The translations under genes and the position numbers were made by a program. 13,664 nucleotides of DNA from Planctomycetota bacterium (GTDB taxonomy: Bacteria; Planctomycetota; Phycisphaerae; Sedimentisphaerales; Anaerohalosphaeraceae): contig JAGHBX010000338.1 of the NCBI GenBank assembly GCA_021160785.1, positions 1 to 13,664 of the forward strand, given 5' to 3'. The notes under the pieces are model-generated. The model was not told the origin of the DNA, did not search any database, and saw only the letters and a program-made list of their open reading frames with translations. This document shows positions 1 through 7,307 of the stretch, piece by piece. The first letter of the stretch is position 1; each line of letters begins with the position of its first letter.

Positions 1-494
1 ACCTGTGTCAGGTACGCAGGACTGCCGTATGGAAATGTCACGGCGCAGAATAAATGCGTCGGTTGACCGAAACAGCAGCCATTGAGGAAACAGCCTATTC
101 TACCGAACGCCAGGCCCAACATCAGGCCTATCGCCAGAATGTCAAAATAACATTTCAGCGGGAGTTTGTTGCGGAGCAGATACACAAAGATGACCACGAT
201 TGCAAGCATTACGCCCCCGAGGAAGACCAATCCCCCCTGCCAGACGGCAAAGATGGCGAAGAAATTGCCTTTGAAGCTTGCATAGTTGTCCACGACAAAA
301 AATATCCTTGCGCCGATGACGCCTGAGATGAGCGCATAAAGGGCGACATTGGTAACGTGGTCCGGGTTCTGGCCTGCGCGGCGGCTGATGTACCGCATCA
401 GGAGGACGGCCATGAGGAATCCTGTCACCATCATCAGGCCGTAGCTTTTTACCGTGACATGGATGACGGGCAGTTCAAAGAGTTCGGGAAACAT
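1..494 (-). CDS. lgt: Prolipoprotein diacylglyceryl transferase, 3' end cut by window edge
   Basis: Lgt transfers diacylglycerol from phosphatidylglycerol to the lipobox cysteine of prolipoproteins in the inner membrane. The minus-strand frame opens with MFPELFELPVIHVTVKSYGL and continues for 164 codons to the window edge, so the C-terminal part is missing. Visible family marks are the N-terminal SYGLM (Tyr18), several hydrophobic membrane segments, WQGGLVFLGG around residues 85-94, and the signature GRIGCFLNGCC with Arg132 and Asn138. The start is the only ATG before an in-frame TGA a few codons upstream; the ribosome site (GAGAT) is weak. The residue before the GG pair is Leu92, where the E. 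coli enzyme has an essential His103. The gene is 110 bases downstream of panD in the same direction and could be read from the same transcript or from its own promoter. The identification is strong. Confidence 0.93.
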   Translation of the reverse strand, partial: MFPELFELPVIHVTVKSYGLMMVTGFLMAVLLMRYISRRAGQNPDHVTNVALYALISGVIGARIFFVVDNYASFKGNFFAIFAVWQGGLVFLGGVMLAIVVIFVYLLRNKLPLKCYFDILAIGLMLGLAFGRIGCFLNGCCFGQPTHLFCAVTFPYGSPAYLTQ

Positions 495-562
495 TGGTTT
501 ATCTCATAAAATCCGTTTTATAATGCTTACGATTTAGATTTCTCGTGTGTACGCGGGTAAGC

Positions 563-587
563 GGCTTTACAACAATAACCTAAAGCC
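563..587 (-). other. Inverted repeat in the panD-lgt gap
   Basis: Seven bases ggcttta at 563-569 are perfectly complementary to taaagcc at 581-587, with an 11-base loop. The hairpin lies between the panD stop and the lgt start. No T-run follows it in the direction of transcription, so it does not look like a classical terminator. It could be an mRNA-stabilising or processing stem, or chance. Confidence 0.35.
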
Positions 588-604
588 CCACTCGCGGGAA
601 TTTA

Positions 605-958
605 CTACCCTAAGGGTATTTTGTTGTGTTCGTCCGGGACCACAACTTTCGGTTTGAGTTTTGCCGCCTCTTCCGGTGTGTACCAGGCAAAGTTCATGAA
701 AATAACAATGTCGCCGGGGCTGAACTTTTTTGCCGCGGCGCCTAAAATTTCAATATCGCCCGAACCCGCCGGCGCAGGGACGACATACGTTTCCACCCGC
801 GAGCCGTTGGTGACGTTGGCTATCAGGATCGCCTCGTACGGCAAAATGCCGGCTGCCTCCAGCAAATCGGTATCGATCCCAACGCTGCCAGGGTAATCAA
901 CCTTGGTTGCAGTCACCGTGGCCCGATGTATTTTGCCTTTTAATGCTTTTATCAACAC
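605..958 (-). CDS. panD: Aspartate 1-decarboxylase proenzyme
   Basis: PanD makes beta-alanine from L-aspartate for pantothenate and CoA synthesis. It is a pyruvoyl enzyme formed by self-cleavage between Gly24 and Ser25. The 117-residue product has the family's length and aligns without gaps over the start: KGKIHRATVT, then Tyr22-Pro-Gly24-Ser25, and NVTNGSRVETY carrying Arg54, Thr57 and Tyr58. The start is GTG at 958; a TTG two codons on is an alternative. The usual NGAAA motif reads LGAAA here, so position 72 is Leu instead of Asn. The gene lies 70 bases downstream of panC, whose product uses the beta-alanine. No panB is seen, so ketopantoate must be made from a gene elsewhere. The identification is strong; whether the Leu72 form self-processes normally is not visible from sequence. 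Confidence 0.95.
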   Translation of the reverse strand: MLIKALKGKIHRATVTATKVDYPGSVGIDTDLLEAAGILPYEAILIANVTNGSRVETYVVPAPAGSGDIEILGAAAKKFSPGDIVIFMNFAWYTPEEAAKLKPKVVVPDEHNKIPLG

Positions 959-1028
959 CAGATCAATTCTTTCTTCAAAACTAAGTTAACGGTTGTCGTA
1001 TAGTATAGCCGCTGTATTATACCGACTC

Positions 1029-1883
1029 TTATTGTTTGTTCAAGTCTACAATTATATTGTCTATTAATCGTGTCGTTTTGACCCTGGCGGCGACCGCGAT
1101 AATCGCCCTTTCGGTGATTGTATCGAGTTCCGACAACGTCTCAGGGTCGACGACGCTTACGTATTCGACCGCCACGCCAGCCGCCGATTGCAGGATCTCG
1201 TTCATGGCGGCAATAATCTCTCGGCTGCTGCGGGCGCCCTGCTGAACCATTTGGCGCGCTCTCGTCAGAGCTTTGTACAACAGCAAAGCGTCTTTTCGCT
1301 GTTGGTCGTCGAGATATCTATTGCGGCTGCTCATCGCCAGGCCGTCTTTTTCGCGAACGGTGGGGCAAATCTCGATTTCAAGCGGCAGATTCGTGTCGGC
1401 AACCATCCGCTTAATCACAATCGCCTGCTGGGCATCCTTTTGCCCGAAAAACGCGATATCAGGCCGAACGATATTGAACAGCTTATTGCATACGGTCGTT
1501 ACGCCCCGAAAGTGCCCGGGCCTATTTCGCCCGCACAACCCGGTCGTTAACTCCTCGACATTAACCCACGTCATATTCGGGCTCGGATACATCTCGTCTA
1601 CGTCCGGGACGAAAATAAGTTCTACACCGCCCTTGGCGCACAGGCGGCTGTCGACCTCGATATCGCGCGGATACTCGTCAAGGTCCTCATTGGGTCCGAA
1701 TTGTGTCGGGTTTACGAAGATACTCACGACGACATAGTCGCACGCCTGCACGGCCGCATCGATCAGCGACGTATGCCCGGCGTGCAGGGCGCCCATCGTC
1801 GGCACAAGACCGATACGTTTGCCGTCGCGACGGGCCTGCTCGATCCGCTTGCGAACCGTTGCTATTTTTCCGGTGATTTCCAT
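1029..1883 (-). CDS. panC: Pantothenate synthetase (pantoate-beta-alanine ligase)
   Basis: PanC joins D-pantoate and beta-alanine with ATP, through a pantoyl-adenylate, to give pantothenate in the cytoplasm. The 284-residue protein matches the family length. It shows LVPTMGALHAGH near the N terminus (His34 and His37 of the HIGH-like nucleotide motif), the VNPTQFGPNEDLDEYPR segment of the pantoate pocket, GRNRPGHFRGV, FGQKDAQQ, and AMSSRN at residues 183-188, the counterpart of KMSKS. The ATG at 1883 lies inside the end of folK-dNK, giving a 22-base overlap that suggests translational coupling. A GTGAG about ten bases upstream may serve as ribosome site. panD follows, so two consecutive pathway steps are encoded together. 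Confidence 0.97.
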   Translation of the reverse strand: MEITGKIATVRKRIEQARRDGKRIGLVPTMGALHAGHTSLIDAAVQACDYVVVSIFVNPTQFGPNEDLDEYPRDIEVDSRLCAKGGVELIFVPDVDEMYPSPNMTWVNVEELTTGLCGRNRPGHFRGVTTVCNKLFNIVRPDIAFFGQKDAQQAIVIKRMVADTNLPLEIEICPTVREKDGLAMSSRNRYLDDQQRKDALLLYKALTRARQMVQQGARSSREIIAAMNEILQSAAGVAVEYVSVVDPETLSELDTITERAIIAVAARVKTTRLIDNIIVDLNKQ

Positions 1884-2971
1884 ACGTAATGTCTCACTTC
1901 ATCCGCCAATATGCTAATCTGGGCCGCATCCCTGCAATTAAACCGACCGGCGTCAAGCCGAATCACAGGACATTTGCGCCATCCGGCAAATAACCGGTCA
2001 TAGTCCTGGGCAAAAGCTTCCAATGCAGGCAGGTCGATCACTTTTTCATAAGGACGATTGCGCGAATCGATCCGCGCCATGCATGCGGCCGGCGAATCGT
2101 AAAGATAGACCGCCAGGACGCACTCTGCAACAGCGGCGGCGATGGCGTCGTGTGTGGGCATATATGAGTCCAACTGTTCGGGTGAAAGTGTTCTTGTCGC
2201 AAATATCATTTCCTTGTCGAAAACGTAATCGCTGACTGCGACGGCGCCGGGGGTGAGTTTATCCTTGCCGAGTTGCTCCTCCCTGCTGTTTAAGAAATAC
2301 AATTGCGAATCGAGCGCCAGGTCCTTTCTGCCGGCGTAGACCTGCGGCATATAAGGATTTGTGTCGTAGGCTTCGGCGATCATCGCACAGTCGAGCGCCT
2401 GGGCCAGGCCTCGGGCAAGCGTTGTCTTGCCCACGCCGATTATACCTGCAATCGAGATCAACTGCGCCCTGTCGGACGAAAGGAAGAAATCGCCGCCGTT
2501 TAATCTCGCTGCAAGTTCATTCATCGGCTGCTTCAAAACGGGGTGCATTAGTTCGCCGTTCAGTTCGCACATGCCTTTCAGGACAAAACTGCGAAGGTGC
2601 ATCTGGCTGTGGGGAACGATCAGTGCAGGGCTGGATATGACCTCGCCGCCATACAGCAGCAGATCCAGGTCAATTGTGCGAGGCCCCCACTTTTTGCCCG
2701 GCGCCCTGCCTAATTGGTCTTCGATTGAAACCATCTTCTCAAAGAGTGCTTGCGGGGCCAAATCCGTTTCGATACACGCCGCCGCATCCATATACTCAGG
2801 CTGGTCGGCGGGGCCGAGCGGTTCGCTTTCAACCAGGTTGCTCATACCGGTCAGCGTGATGTGTTCGGATGCGTCGAGCAGCCGGGCGGCGGCGGCTATA
2901 TTAGCTTTGCGGTCGCCAAGGTTGGCGCCGAGAGCAACGTATGCTGTTGTCGTTTGCGAGCCGGGTTTCAC
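1862..2971 (-). CDS. folK: HPPK (FolK) fused to deoxynucleoside kinase
   Basis: This is a bifunctional protein of 369 residues from the chosen start. Residues about 10-165 are HPPK, which pyrophosphorylates 6-hydroxymethyl-dihydropterin in folate synthesis: TAYVALGANLGDRKANI, ESEPLGPADQPEYMDAA, and GPRTIDLDLLLYG with metal-binding Asp101 and Asp103. Residues about 170-369 are a deoxynucleoside kinase of the dAK/dGK type: P-loop GIIGVGKT at 176-183, the SDYVFDKEMIFA segment, and an Arg-rich lid RIDSRNRPYE. The purine preference is inferred from similarity to bacterial dAK/dGK. The frame is open to an ATG at 3052, but that 27-residue extension is a translated repeat (HGQDARAT). I choose GTG at 2971, which has AAGG about 11 bases upstream and begins just before the HPPK fold. 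The gene overlaps panC. Confidence 0.9.
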   Translation of the reverse strand: MKPGSQTTTAYVALGANLGDRKANIAAAARLLDASEHITLTGMSNLVESEPLGPADQPEYMDAAACIETDLAPQALFEKMVSIEDQLGRAPGKKWGPRTIDLDLLLYGGEVISSPALIVPHSQMHLRSFVLKGMCELNGELMHPVLKQPMNELAARLNGGDFFLSSDRAQLISIAGIIGVGKTTLARGLAQALDCAMIAEAYDTNPYMPQVYAGRKDLALDSQLYFLNSREEQLGKDKLTPGAVAVSDYVFDKEMIFATRTLSPEQLDSYMPTHDAIAAAVAECVLAVYLYDSPAACMARIDSRNRPYEKVIDLPALEAFAQDYDRLFAGWRKCPVIRLDAGRFNCRDAAQISILADEVRHYVWKSPEK

Positions 2972-2993
2972 GATAAGCGTTACCTTAGAACTT

Positions 2994-3079
2994 CTAACAA
3001 AATGAAACGTGGCACGGGCATCCTGCCCGTGAATCATGGGCAAGATGCCCATGCCACTCTAAAACACTCATTTTGTTAG
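2994..3079. repeat. Twin-hairpin palindromic repeat with 12-bp outer inverted repeat
   Basis: Three nested levels of symmetry are visible. The outer arms ctaacaaaatga (2994-3005) and tcattttgttag (3068-3079) are perfect inverted repeats. Inside, gtggca (3009-3014) pairs with tgccac (3052-3057). Inside that are two hairpins with 8-base stems and 3-base loops: cacgggca/tgcccgtg (3013-3031) and catgggca/tgcccatg (3035-3053). The element sits between dapL and folK, in the leader of folK, and if read as protein gives MGILPMIHGQDARAT. It has the form of a REP-like dispersed element; a single copy cannot prove mobility. It may also act as an RNA structure in the folK leader. Confidence 0.8.
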
Positions 3080-3117
3080 GTGCTCTTAAAGTTTTGGTAA
3101 TATTTTAGCCACGTACG

Positions 3118-3145
3118 AAAAAAAGTATGAAACCGCCTTCGGCGG
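3118..3145 (-). terminator. Possible rho-independent terminator of dapL
   Basis: Read on the minus strand, a GC-only stem of five pairs with a GAA loop (3133-3145) is followed, after eight bases, by seven T residues (3124-3118). It lies about 60 bases beyond the dapL stop. The stem is short and the T-run is not adjacent, so this is a weak terminator at best. If it works, it separates dapL from the folK-panC-panD unit. Confidence 0.45.
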
Positions 3146-3162
3146 AAGCTGTCTTATTCTGG

Positions 3163-3182
3163 ATTCCCGCTTTCGCGGGAAT
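3163..3182. repeat. Eight-base-pair hairpin, dispersed-repeat type
   Basis: attcccgc at 3163-3170 is the exact reverse complement of gcgggaat at 3175-3182, with loop tttc. The core is like short ATTCCC...GGGAAT repeats scattered through many bacterial genomes. It lies 22 bases after the dapL stop and could help end or protect the dapL mRNA together with the weaker stem that follows. Confidence 0.6.
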
Positions 3183-3204
3183 GACAAACTGGTCTCACAA
3201 TCAC

Positions 3205-4440
3205 TTAAAGTGTCTTGAGTTTTGCAAAACGGCCCATAGCTTCCTTAACATTTTCGGGCTTGTTAAAGGCGCTGAGTCTGAAATATCCTTCGCCTGAAGT
3301 TCCGAAACCCGCCCCCGGTGTGCCCACAACATTGGCCTTTGACAGCAGAATATCGAAAAATTCCCACGAACCGACGCCGGCGGGAGTCTTCAACCACACA
3401 TACGGTGCATTGACGCCGCCGTAGATTTCGTATCCGAGCTTTGTCAGGGACCGGCGGATCGTCGCGGCGTTTGACATGTAAAGGTCAATGATGGCGCGAA
3501 TCTGCGTTTTGCCCTTTGGCGTGTATATCGCCGCGGCGCCGGCCTGGGAGATGTAACTTGCACCGTTAAACTTGGTCGAATGCCGTCTGTTCCAGATCGG
3601 GTTGACATCGACAGCGGCGCTGGCGGCGGTGTACGCCCGCAGCGCTTTTGGGACCACCGTCAGCGCACAACGCATACCGGTGAAGCCGGCAGTCTTGGAG
3701 AAACTGCGAAACTCGACGGCGACTTCCTTTGCGCCGTCTATCTCGTAGATCGAATGCGGAATCGCCGGATCGGAGATAAACGCTTCGTAGGCGGCGTCGA
3801 AAAGTATGATTGCCTTGTTCTGCCTTGCGTAATCGACCCACTTGCTCAACTGCTCCCTGGTAGCGACGGCGCCGGTGGGATTGTTGGGATAGCACAGATA
3901 TACCAGGTCCACCGGCTCGTCGGGCAGTTTGGGCACAAAGCTATTCTCAGCGGTGCAGGGCATGTACACAATCCCGGCATAGCCGCCCTGCTGCAGAGCA
4001 TCGCCCGTACGACCGGCCATGACATTTGTATCCACATACACCGGATACACCGGGTCCGTCACGGCCACCACATTGTCCAGGCCGAAAATCTCCTGGAAGT
4101 TCCCCACATCGCACTTGGAGCCGTCACTGATAAAGACCTCATCGGACTCCAGGTCCACACCGCGCGGCCGAAAATCATTCTCAATAACGGCCTTTCGCAG
4201 GAATTCATAGCCCTGCTCCGGTCCGTATCCGCGAAAAGTATCGCCACGCGCCATCTCATCCACAGCGGCGTGCATAGCCTCAATAATCGCCGGCGGCAGC
4301 GGCTCGGTCACATCGCCGATGCCTAATTTGATGATAGGCGCCTGCGGGTTCGCCGCGGCATGAGCGGCGACACGTCGTCCGATCTCCGGAAACAAATACC
4401 CCGCCTGAAGTTTCAGAAAATTCTCGTTGATCTTAATCAT
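3205..4440 (-). CDS. dapL: LL-diaminopimelate aminotransferase
   Basis: DapL converts tetrahydrodipicolinate directly to LL-diaminopimelate with glutamate as amino donor, bypassing the succinylase or acetylase steps of lysine and peptidoglycan synthesis. The 411-residue protein has the family's length and is a fold-type I PLP enzyme. Visible marks are KLGIGDVTEPLPP near residue 40, GYGPEQGYEFLR, SDGSKCDVGNFQEIFG, DPVYPVYVDTNVMAG, CYPNNPTGAVAT, FDAAYEAFI, and SFSKTAGFTGMRC with the PLP-binding Lys249. The ATG at 4440 is preceded by GGA at a suitable distance. A near-consensus promoter lies about 70 bases upstream, and hairpins follow the stop. DapL is typical of PVC bacteria, plants and some other lineages, which supports the taxonomic guess. 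Confidence 0.97.
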   Translation of the reverse strand: MIKINENFLKLQAGYLFPEIGRRVAAHAAANPQAPIIKLGIGDVTEPLPPAIIEAMHAAVDEMARGDTFRGYGPEQGYEFLRKAVIENDFRPRGVDLESDEVFISDGSKCDVGNFQEIFGLDNVVAVTDPVYPVYVDTNVMAGRTGDALQQGGYAGIVYMPCTAENSFVPKLPDEPVDLVYLCYPNNPTGAVATREQLSKWVDYARQNKAIILFDAAYEAFISDPAIPHSIYEIDGAKEVAVEFRSFSKTAGFTGMRCALTVVPKALRAYTAASAAVDVNPIWNRRHSTKFNGASYISQAGAAAIYTPKGKTQIRAIIDLYMSNAATIRRSLTKLGYEIYGGVNAPYVWLKTPAGVGSWEFFDILLSKANVVGTPGAGFGTSGEGYFRLSAFNKPENVKEAMGRFAKLKTL

Positions 4441-4781
4441 ATACTATCCGTATTCCTACAAAAACAGGCTCCTCGGCAGACATTGCATATTAACGTCCGA
4501 TTTGAGGCGGTCATTATATTCCAAACGATTCTTCGCGTCAATGCTGTCGCAGACTGGATTCCGGCGACCCCGCTGCTCCGTCGCTGTGTATTCTATTATC
4601 GGAATGATACCGCAAACACACGACCGATTCCAGATATATTCTCTTTCGGGCAACTGCGCAGGGTTGTTGGTGAAATTGCATCCTGAATTAACCGACTTAC
4701 AGGTATCCGGTCGCACGCTCTGTGCAGTCATGCCGGATGCAGGAATGAAGGAGAAGAAATCAGGTAAACGGAGGTATTGCA
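4441..4781. other. Divergent intergenic region between dapL and the signalling genes
   Basis: This 341-base gap carries the dapL promoter on the minus strand and a strong ribosome site for the plus-strand kinase: GGAGG at 4770-4774, seven bases before the ATG. No convincing promoter for the kinase could be picked by eye. Open frames on both strands here continue into neighbouring genes in wrong frames and lack family features, so I see no additional gene. Confidence 0.6.
4513..4541 (-). promoter_or_regulatory. Sigma-70 type promoter of dapL
   Basis: On the minus strand TTGACG (4541-4536) is followed by exactly 17 bases and then TATAAT (4518-4513). This matches the housekeeping consensus at 11 of 12 positions. 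Transcription would begin near 4506, giving a leader of about 65 bases before dapL. Confidence 0.8.
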
Positions 4782-6785
4782 ATGAATCAAGACCTGTCCA
4801 TTGGACAAGGATCGCCGGAGCCCACCCGCCGACAAAGTCGGGTTGCATGGAAACGTTATGTGCCCGTTCTGCTGACTCTTGTTCTGGGCGCGACTTTTTC
4901 ATTTCTTATGTGGGAAAAAGCGGTTAGCAACCAGGACCGTCACTTTCGTCATGAATTCGAAAGCGCTACAAACAACTACTCATTGCTTATAACCGGTTGG
5001 ATAGAAAGAAGAATCCAGGCCATGGAGTCGATTCGCTCCTTCTACAACGGTTCACAAAAGTTCGACAGGAACAAGTTTGCCGGTTTTGTCGCCCCCTACT
5101 TCAATGGCCGCAGCGATATCCATGCGCTTCTGTGGGCGCCGCTGGTCCGTGGATCGCAGCGGATGCAGTTCGAGCAGACAGCCAGGGCCGACGGGCTTGA
5201 GAACTTCAATATCATGGATTCCGCCGAAAAAGGTCAACTTGCAATCGCATTGCAGCGGGACGAGTATTTTCCCGTCCTCTATATAGAACCGGATAAGAGC
5301 GATACGGCGATTGCCGGCTACGATCTCGCCGGCAATCCTGCATTTGTAAACGCCATGAACCAATCCCGGCAGACGGGCCGGATTGTCGCCAGCGAACGTG
5401 TGCGGTTTCCGGGCTGCCGGGAAACACAGTACGGTGTCTGCGTATTTGTGCCCGTATATGATCAGGATGCTGCGCAGACAGGTGAGGATTCATCTTCCTT
5501 ACAGGGCTTTATCGTCGGCTTTTTGAATATCGCCGAAGTCGTTAAGAGCGCCATGAACATCGCCAGGCTTAAGCCTCTGTCCATTGACATTTCCGACGAC
5601 CAGGCGCCGGCGGCAAACAAGGTTCTCTACTCACACTGCAACTTGTCGAATAGTCAACATCAGACACCGCGGCGCGGGTTTCTACTCGGCGAACGCGACG
5701 ACTTGCAGCATCGCACTCATTATCGAGTGGGCCAACGGAACTGGACCATATCATTTGAGCCCAGCAAGGGCTTTTTCTCCGCCTACAGAACCTCTCAACC
5801 CTTGTGGGTTCTGATTGCAGTGCTGCTGGTGACGGTTCTGGCGGCATTGTGCTTTCTAATGGGAATCGGTCGCACGCTGCGGATTGAACGGCTTGTCGCC
5901 GAGCGTACACAACAACTTCGCACGGTCAACGATTCCCTGGAAGCCGAGATTGCCGAAGGTAAGAGGATTCACGCGGAAAAAGAACACCTGCTGAGTCTTC
6001 TGTCGGAGGCTAACGATGAATTAATCGAGTCTAATGAAAAGCTCTCGCAAAGCAACCATGAACTCGAAGACTTTGCCTATGTTGCCAGCCATGACCTTCA
6101 GGAGCCGCTTAGAAAGGTCACCGCGTTCGGCGACCGGCTCAAAGCCGGATACTCCGATGTGCTCGATGAGACCGGGCGGGATTATGTGGATCGCATGCAA
6201 AACGCCGCCAGGCGAATGAGTACCCTCATAAACGACATGCTGACCTATTCGCGGGTGTCCAGCAAAGCCCAACCGTTTGCGGAAGTCGATCTCGAGGAAA
6301 CAGTCCGCGAAGTTCTGGAAGACCTCGAGGTGCATATCGAAGAATTGAACGCAGCGGTTGATGTCGGGCCCCTGCCGTGTGTCCAGGCCGACGGGCTTCA
6401 AATGCGGCAACTGATGCAGAATCTCATAAGCAATGCACTGAAGTTCCACAAGCCCGATACGCCGCCGGCAGTCAAAATCTACAGCCGCCCTGTAGACGAA
6501 GAAGCAACAGAGGCGACTGCAAGCGGATATGCCGTTGAGGTCGTTGTCGAAGATAACGGCATCGGGTTCGATGAAAAATATACCGATCAGATATTCAAAA
6601 TGTTCCAACGTCTCCACGGTCGCAGCGAATACGAGGGCACGGGCGTCGGACTTGCCGTCTGCAGGAAAATCGCCGATCGACACGGCGTCGCCATAAACGT
6701 CAAAAGTGTCGGCGGACAGGGTTCCGAGTTTGCACTCAGGTTTGCCTGCGACAGCATACTATCTCAGCCAACGGTAACTAATTGA
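4782..6785 (+). CDS. CHASE-domain sensor histidine kinase
   Basis: This 667-residue membrane sensor kinase starts at an ATG seven bases after GGAGG. Membrane segment 1 lies near residues 26-45 and segment 2 near 340-364. Between them is an extracytoplasmic CHASE-type ligand domain, recognised by LLWAPLV, EYFPVLYIEP, AGYDLAGNPAFVNAM and the TGRIVASERV region. A coiled coil of about 70 residues follows, then HisKA with phospho-acceptor His437 in ASHDLQEPLRKV, and HATPase with Asn547/Asn551 (N box), DNGIG from Asp591, and GTGVGLAV. The HDLQEPLRKV box is the kind found in phytochrome-like and related kinases that pair with small Rcp1-type regulators, and just such a regulator follows 13 bases later. 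The ligand is unknown; CHASE domains sense varied small molecules. Confidence 0.92.
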   Translation: MNQDLSIGQGSPEPTRRQSRVAWKRYVPVLLTLVLGATFSFLMWEKAVSNQDRHFRHEFESATNNYSLLITGWIERRIQAMESIRSFYNGSQKFDRNKFAGFVAPYFNGRSDIHALLWAPLVRGSQRMQFEQTARADGLENFNIMDSAEKGQLAIALQRDEYFPVLYIEPDKSDTAIAGYDLAGNPAFVNAMNQSRQTGRIVASERVRFPGCRETQYGVCVFVPVYDQDAAQTGEDSSSLQGFIVGFLNIAEVVKSAMNIARLKPLSIDISDDQAPAANKVLYSHCNLSNSQHQTPRRGFLLGERDDLQHRTHYRVGQRNWTISFEPSKGFFSAYRTSQPLWVLIAVLLVTVLAALCFLMGIGRTLRIERLVAERTQQLRTVNDSLEAEIAEGKRIHAEKEHLLSLLSEANDELIESNEKLSQSNHELEDFAYVASHDLQEPLRKVTAFGDRLKAGYSDVLDETGRDYVDRMQNAARRMSTLINDMLTYSRVSSKAQPFAEVDLEETVREVLEDLEVHIEELNAAVDVGPLPCVQADGLQMRQLMQNLISNALKFHKPDTPPAVKIYSRPVDEEATEATASGYAVEVVVEDNGIGFDEKYTDQIFKMFQRLHGRSEYEGTGVGLAVCRKIADRHGVAINVKSVGGQGSEFALRFACDSILSQPTVTN

Positions 6786-6798
6786 AGAGGATTTTAAA

Positions 6799-7281
6799 AT
6801 GTCTAAACGAAGCGATCACATTACCATTCTCATGGCCGACGACGATCCCGACGACCAAATGCTCGCAAAGGAGGCGTTGACCGAGGCGAGACTCGCAAAC
6901 AAACTCTATTTTGTCGAAGACGGTGAAGAGCTGCTGGACTATCTGCACAACAGAGGGAAATATGCCGAACAGCCGTCGCCTCGCCCGGGCTTGATCCTGC
7001 TGGACCTGAACATGCCCAAAATGGACGGCAGACAGGCGCTCAAGGAAATCAAGCAAGACGCCGACCTGAGGCGGATTCCCATCGTCGTACTGACCACCTC
7101 GTCAGCCGAAGAGGACATCCTGCGAACCTATGAACTCGGCGTCAATTCATTCATCACCAAGCCCGTCACATTCGAAGGACTGGTGGAGGTTATGAAGTCC
7201 CTGAGCAGATACTGGTTCGAGATTGTCGAATTGCCGCAGGATGAGGCGCCTGTCGCCGCAGCACAGAATGCAAGTTCCTGA
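6799..7281 (+). CDS. Single-domain response regulator, Rcp1-like
   Basis: This 160-residue protein consists of one receiver domain and a short Ala-rich tail, with no output domain. Key residues are the acidic cluster Asp14-16, phospho-acceptor Asp69 in LLDLNMPKMDG, Thr99 and Lys121 (followed by Pro). The DGEELLDYLHNRGKY segment is typical of Rcp1-like regulators that serve phytochrome-type kinases. An AGAGGA ribosome site precedes the ATG. It sits 13 bases after the CHASE kinase and 26 before the hybrid kinase, so it is most likely the kinase's direct partner and a phosphate shuttle to, or from, the hybrid protein. This partnership is inferred from gene order. Confidence 0.93.
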   Translation: MSKRSDHITILMADDDPDDQMLAKEALTEARLANKLYFVEDGEELLDYLHNRGKYAEQPSPRPGLILLDLNMPKMDGRQALKEIKQDADLRRIPIVVLTTSSAEEDILRTYELGVNSFITKPVTFEGLVEVMKSLSRYWFEIVELPQDEAPVAAAQNASS

Positions 7282-7307
7282 GAGAATACCTGTTTAGGTA
7301 GCCTACT

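Noticed and set aside
54..326. A 90-codon plus-strand frame at the left edge
   Set aside because: The minus strand there encodes the Lgt signature GRIGCFLNGCC; the plus frame is a shadow.
2972..3052. The 27-residue N-terminal extension of FolK
   Set aside because: It is largely the translation of a palindromic intergenic repeat and precedes a better GTG start with a ribosome site.
2994..3079. CRISPR-like palindromes
   Set aside because: Only one unit with nested symmetry is present; there are no evenly spaced direct repeats and no cas genes.
3580..4326. A 248-codon plus-strand frame opposite dapL
   Set aside because: It lies wholly inside conserved dapL and has no recognisable domain.
4427..4927. 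Overlapping open frames on both strands across the dapL-kinase gap
   Set aside because: Both run into the start of the kinase in wrong frames, lack a ribosome site and match no family.
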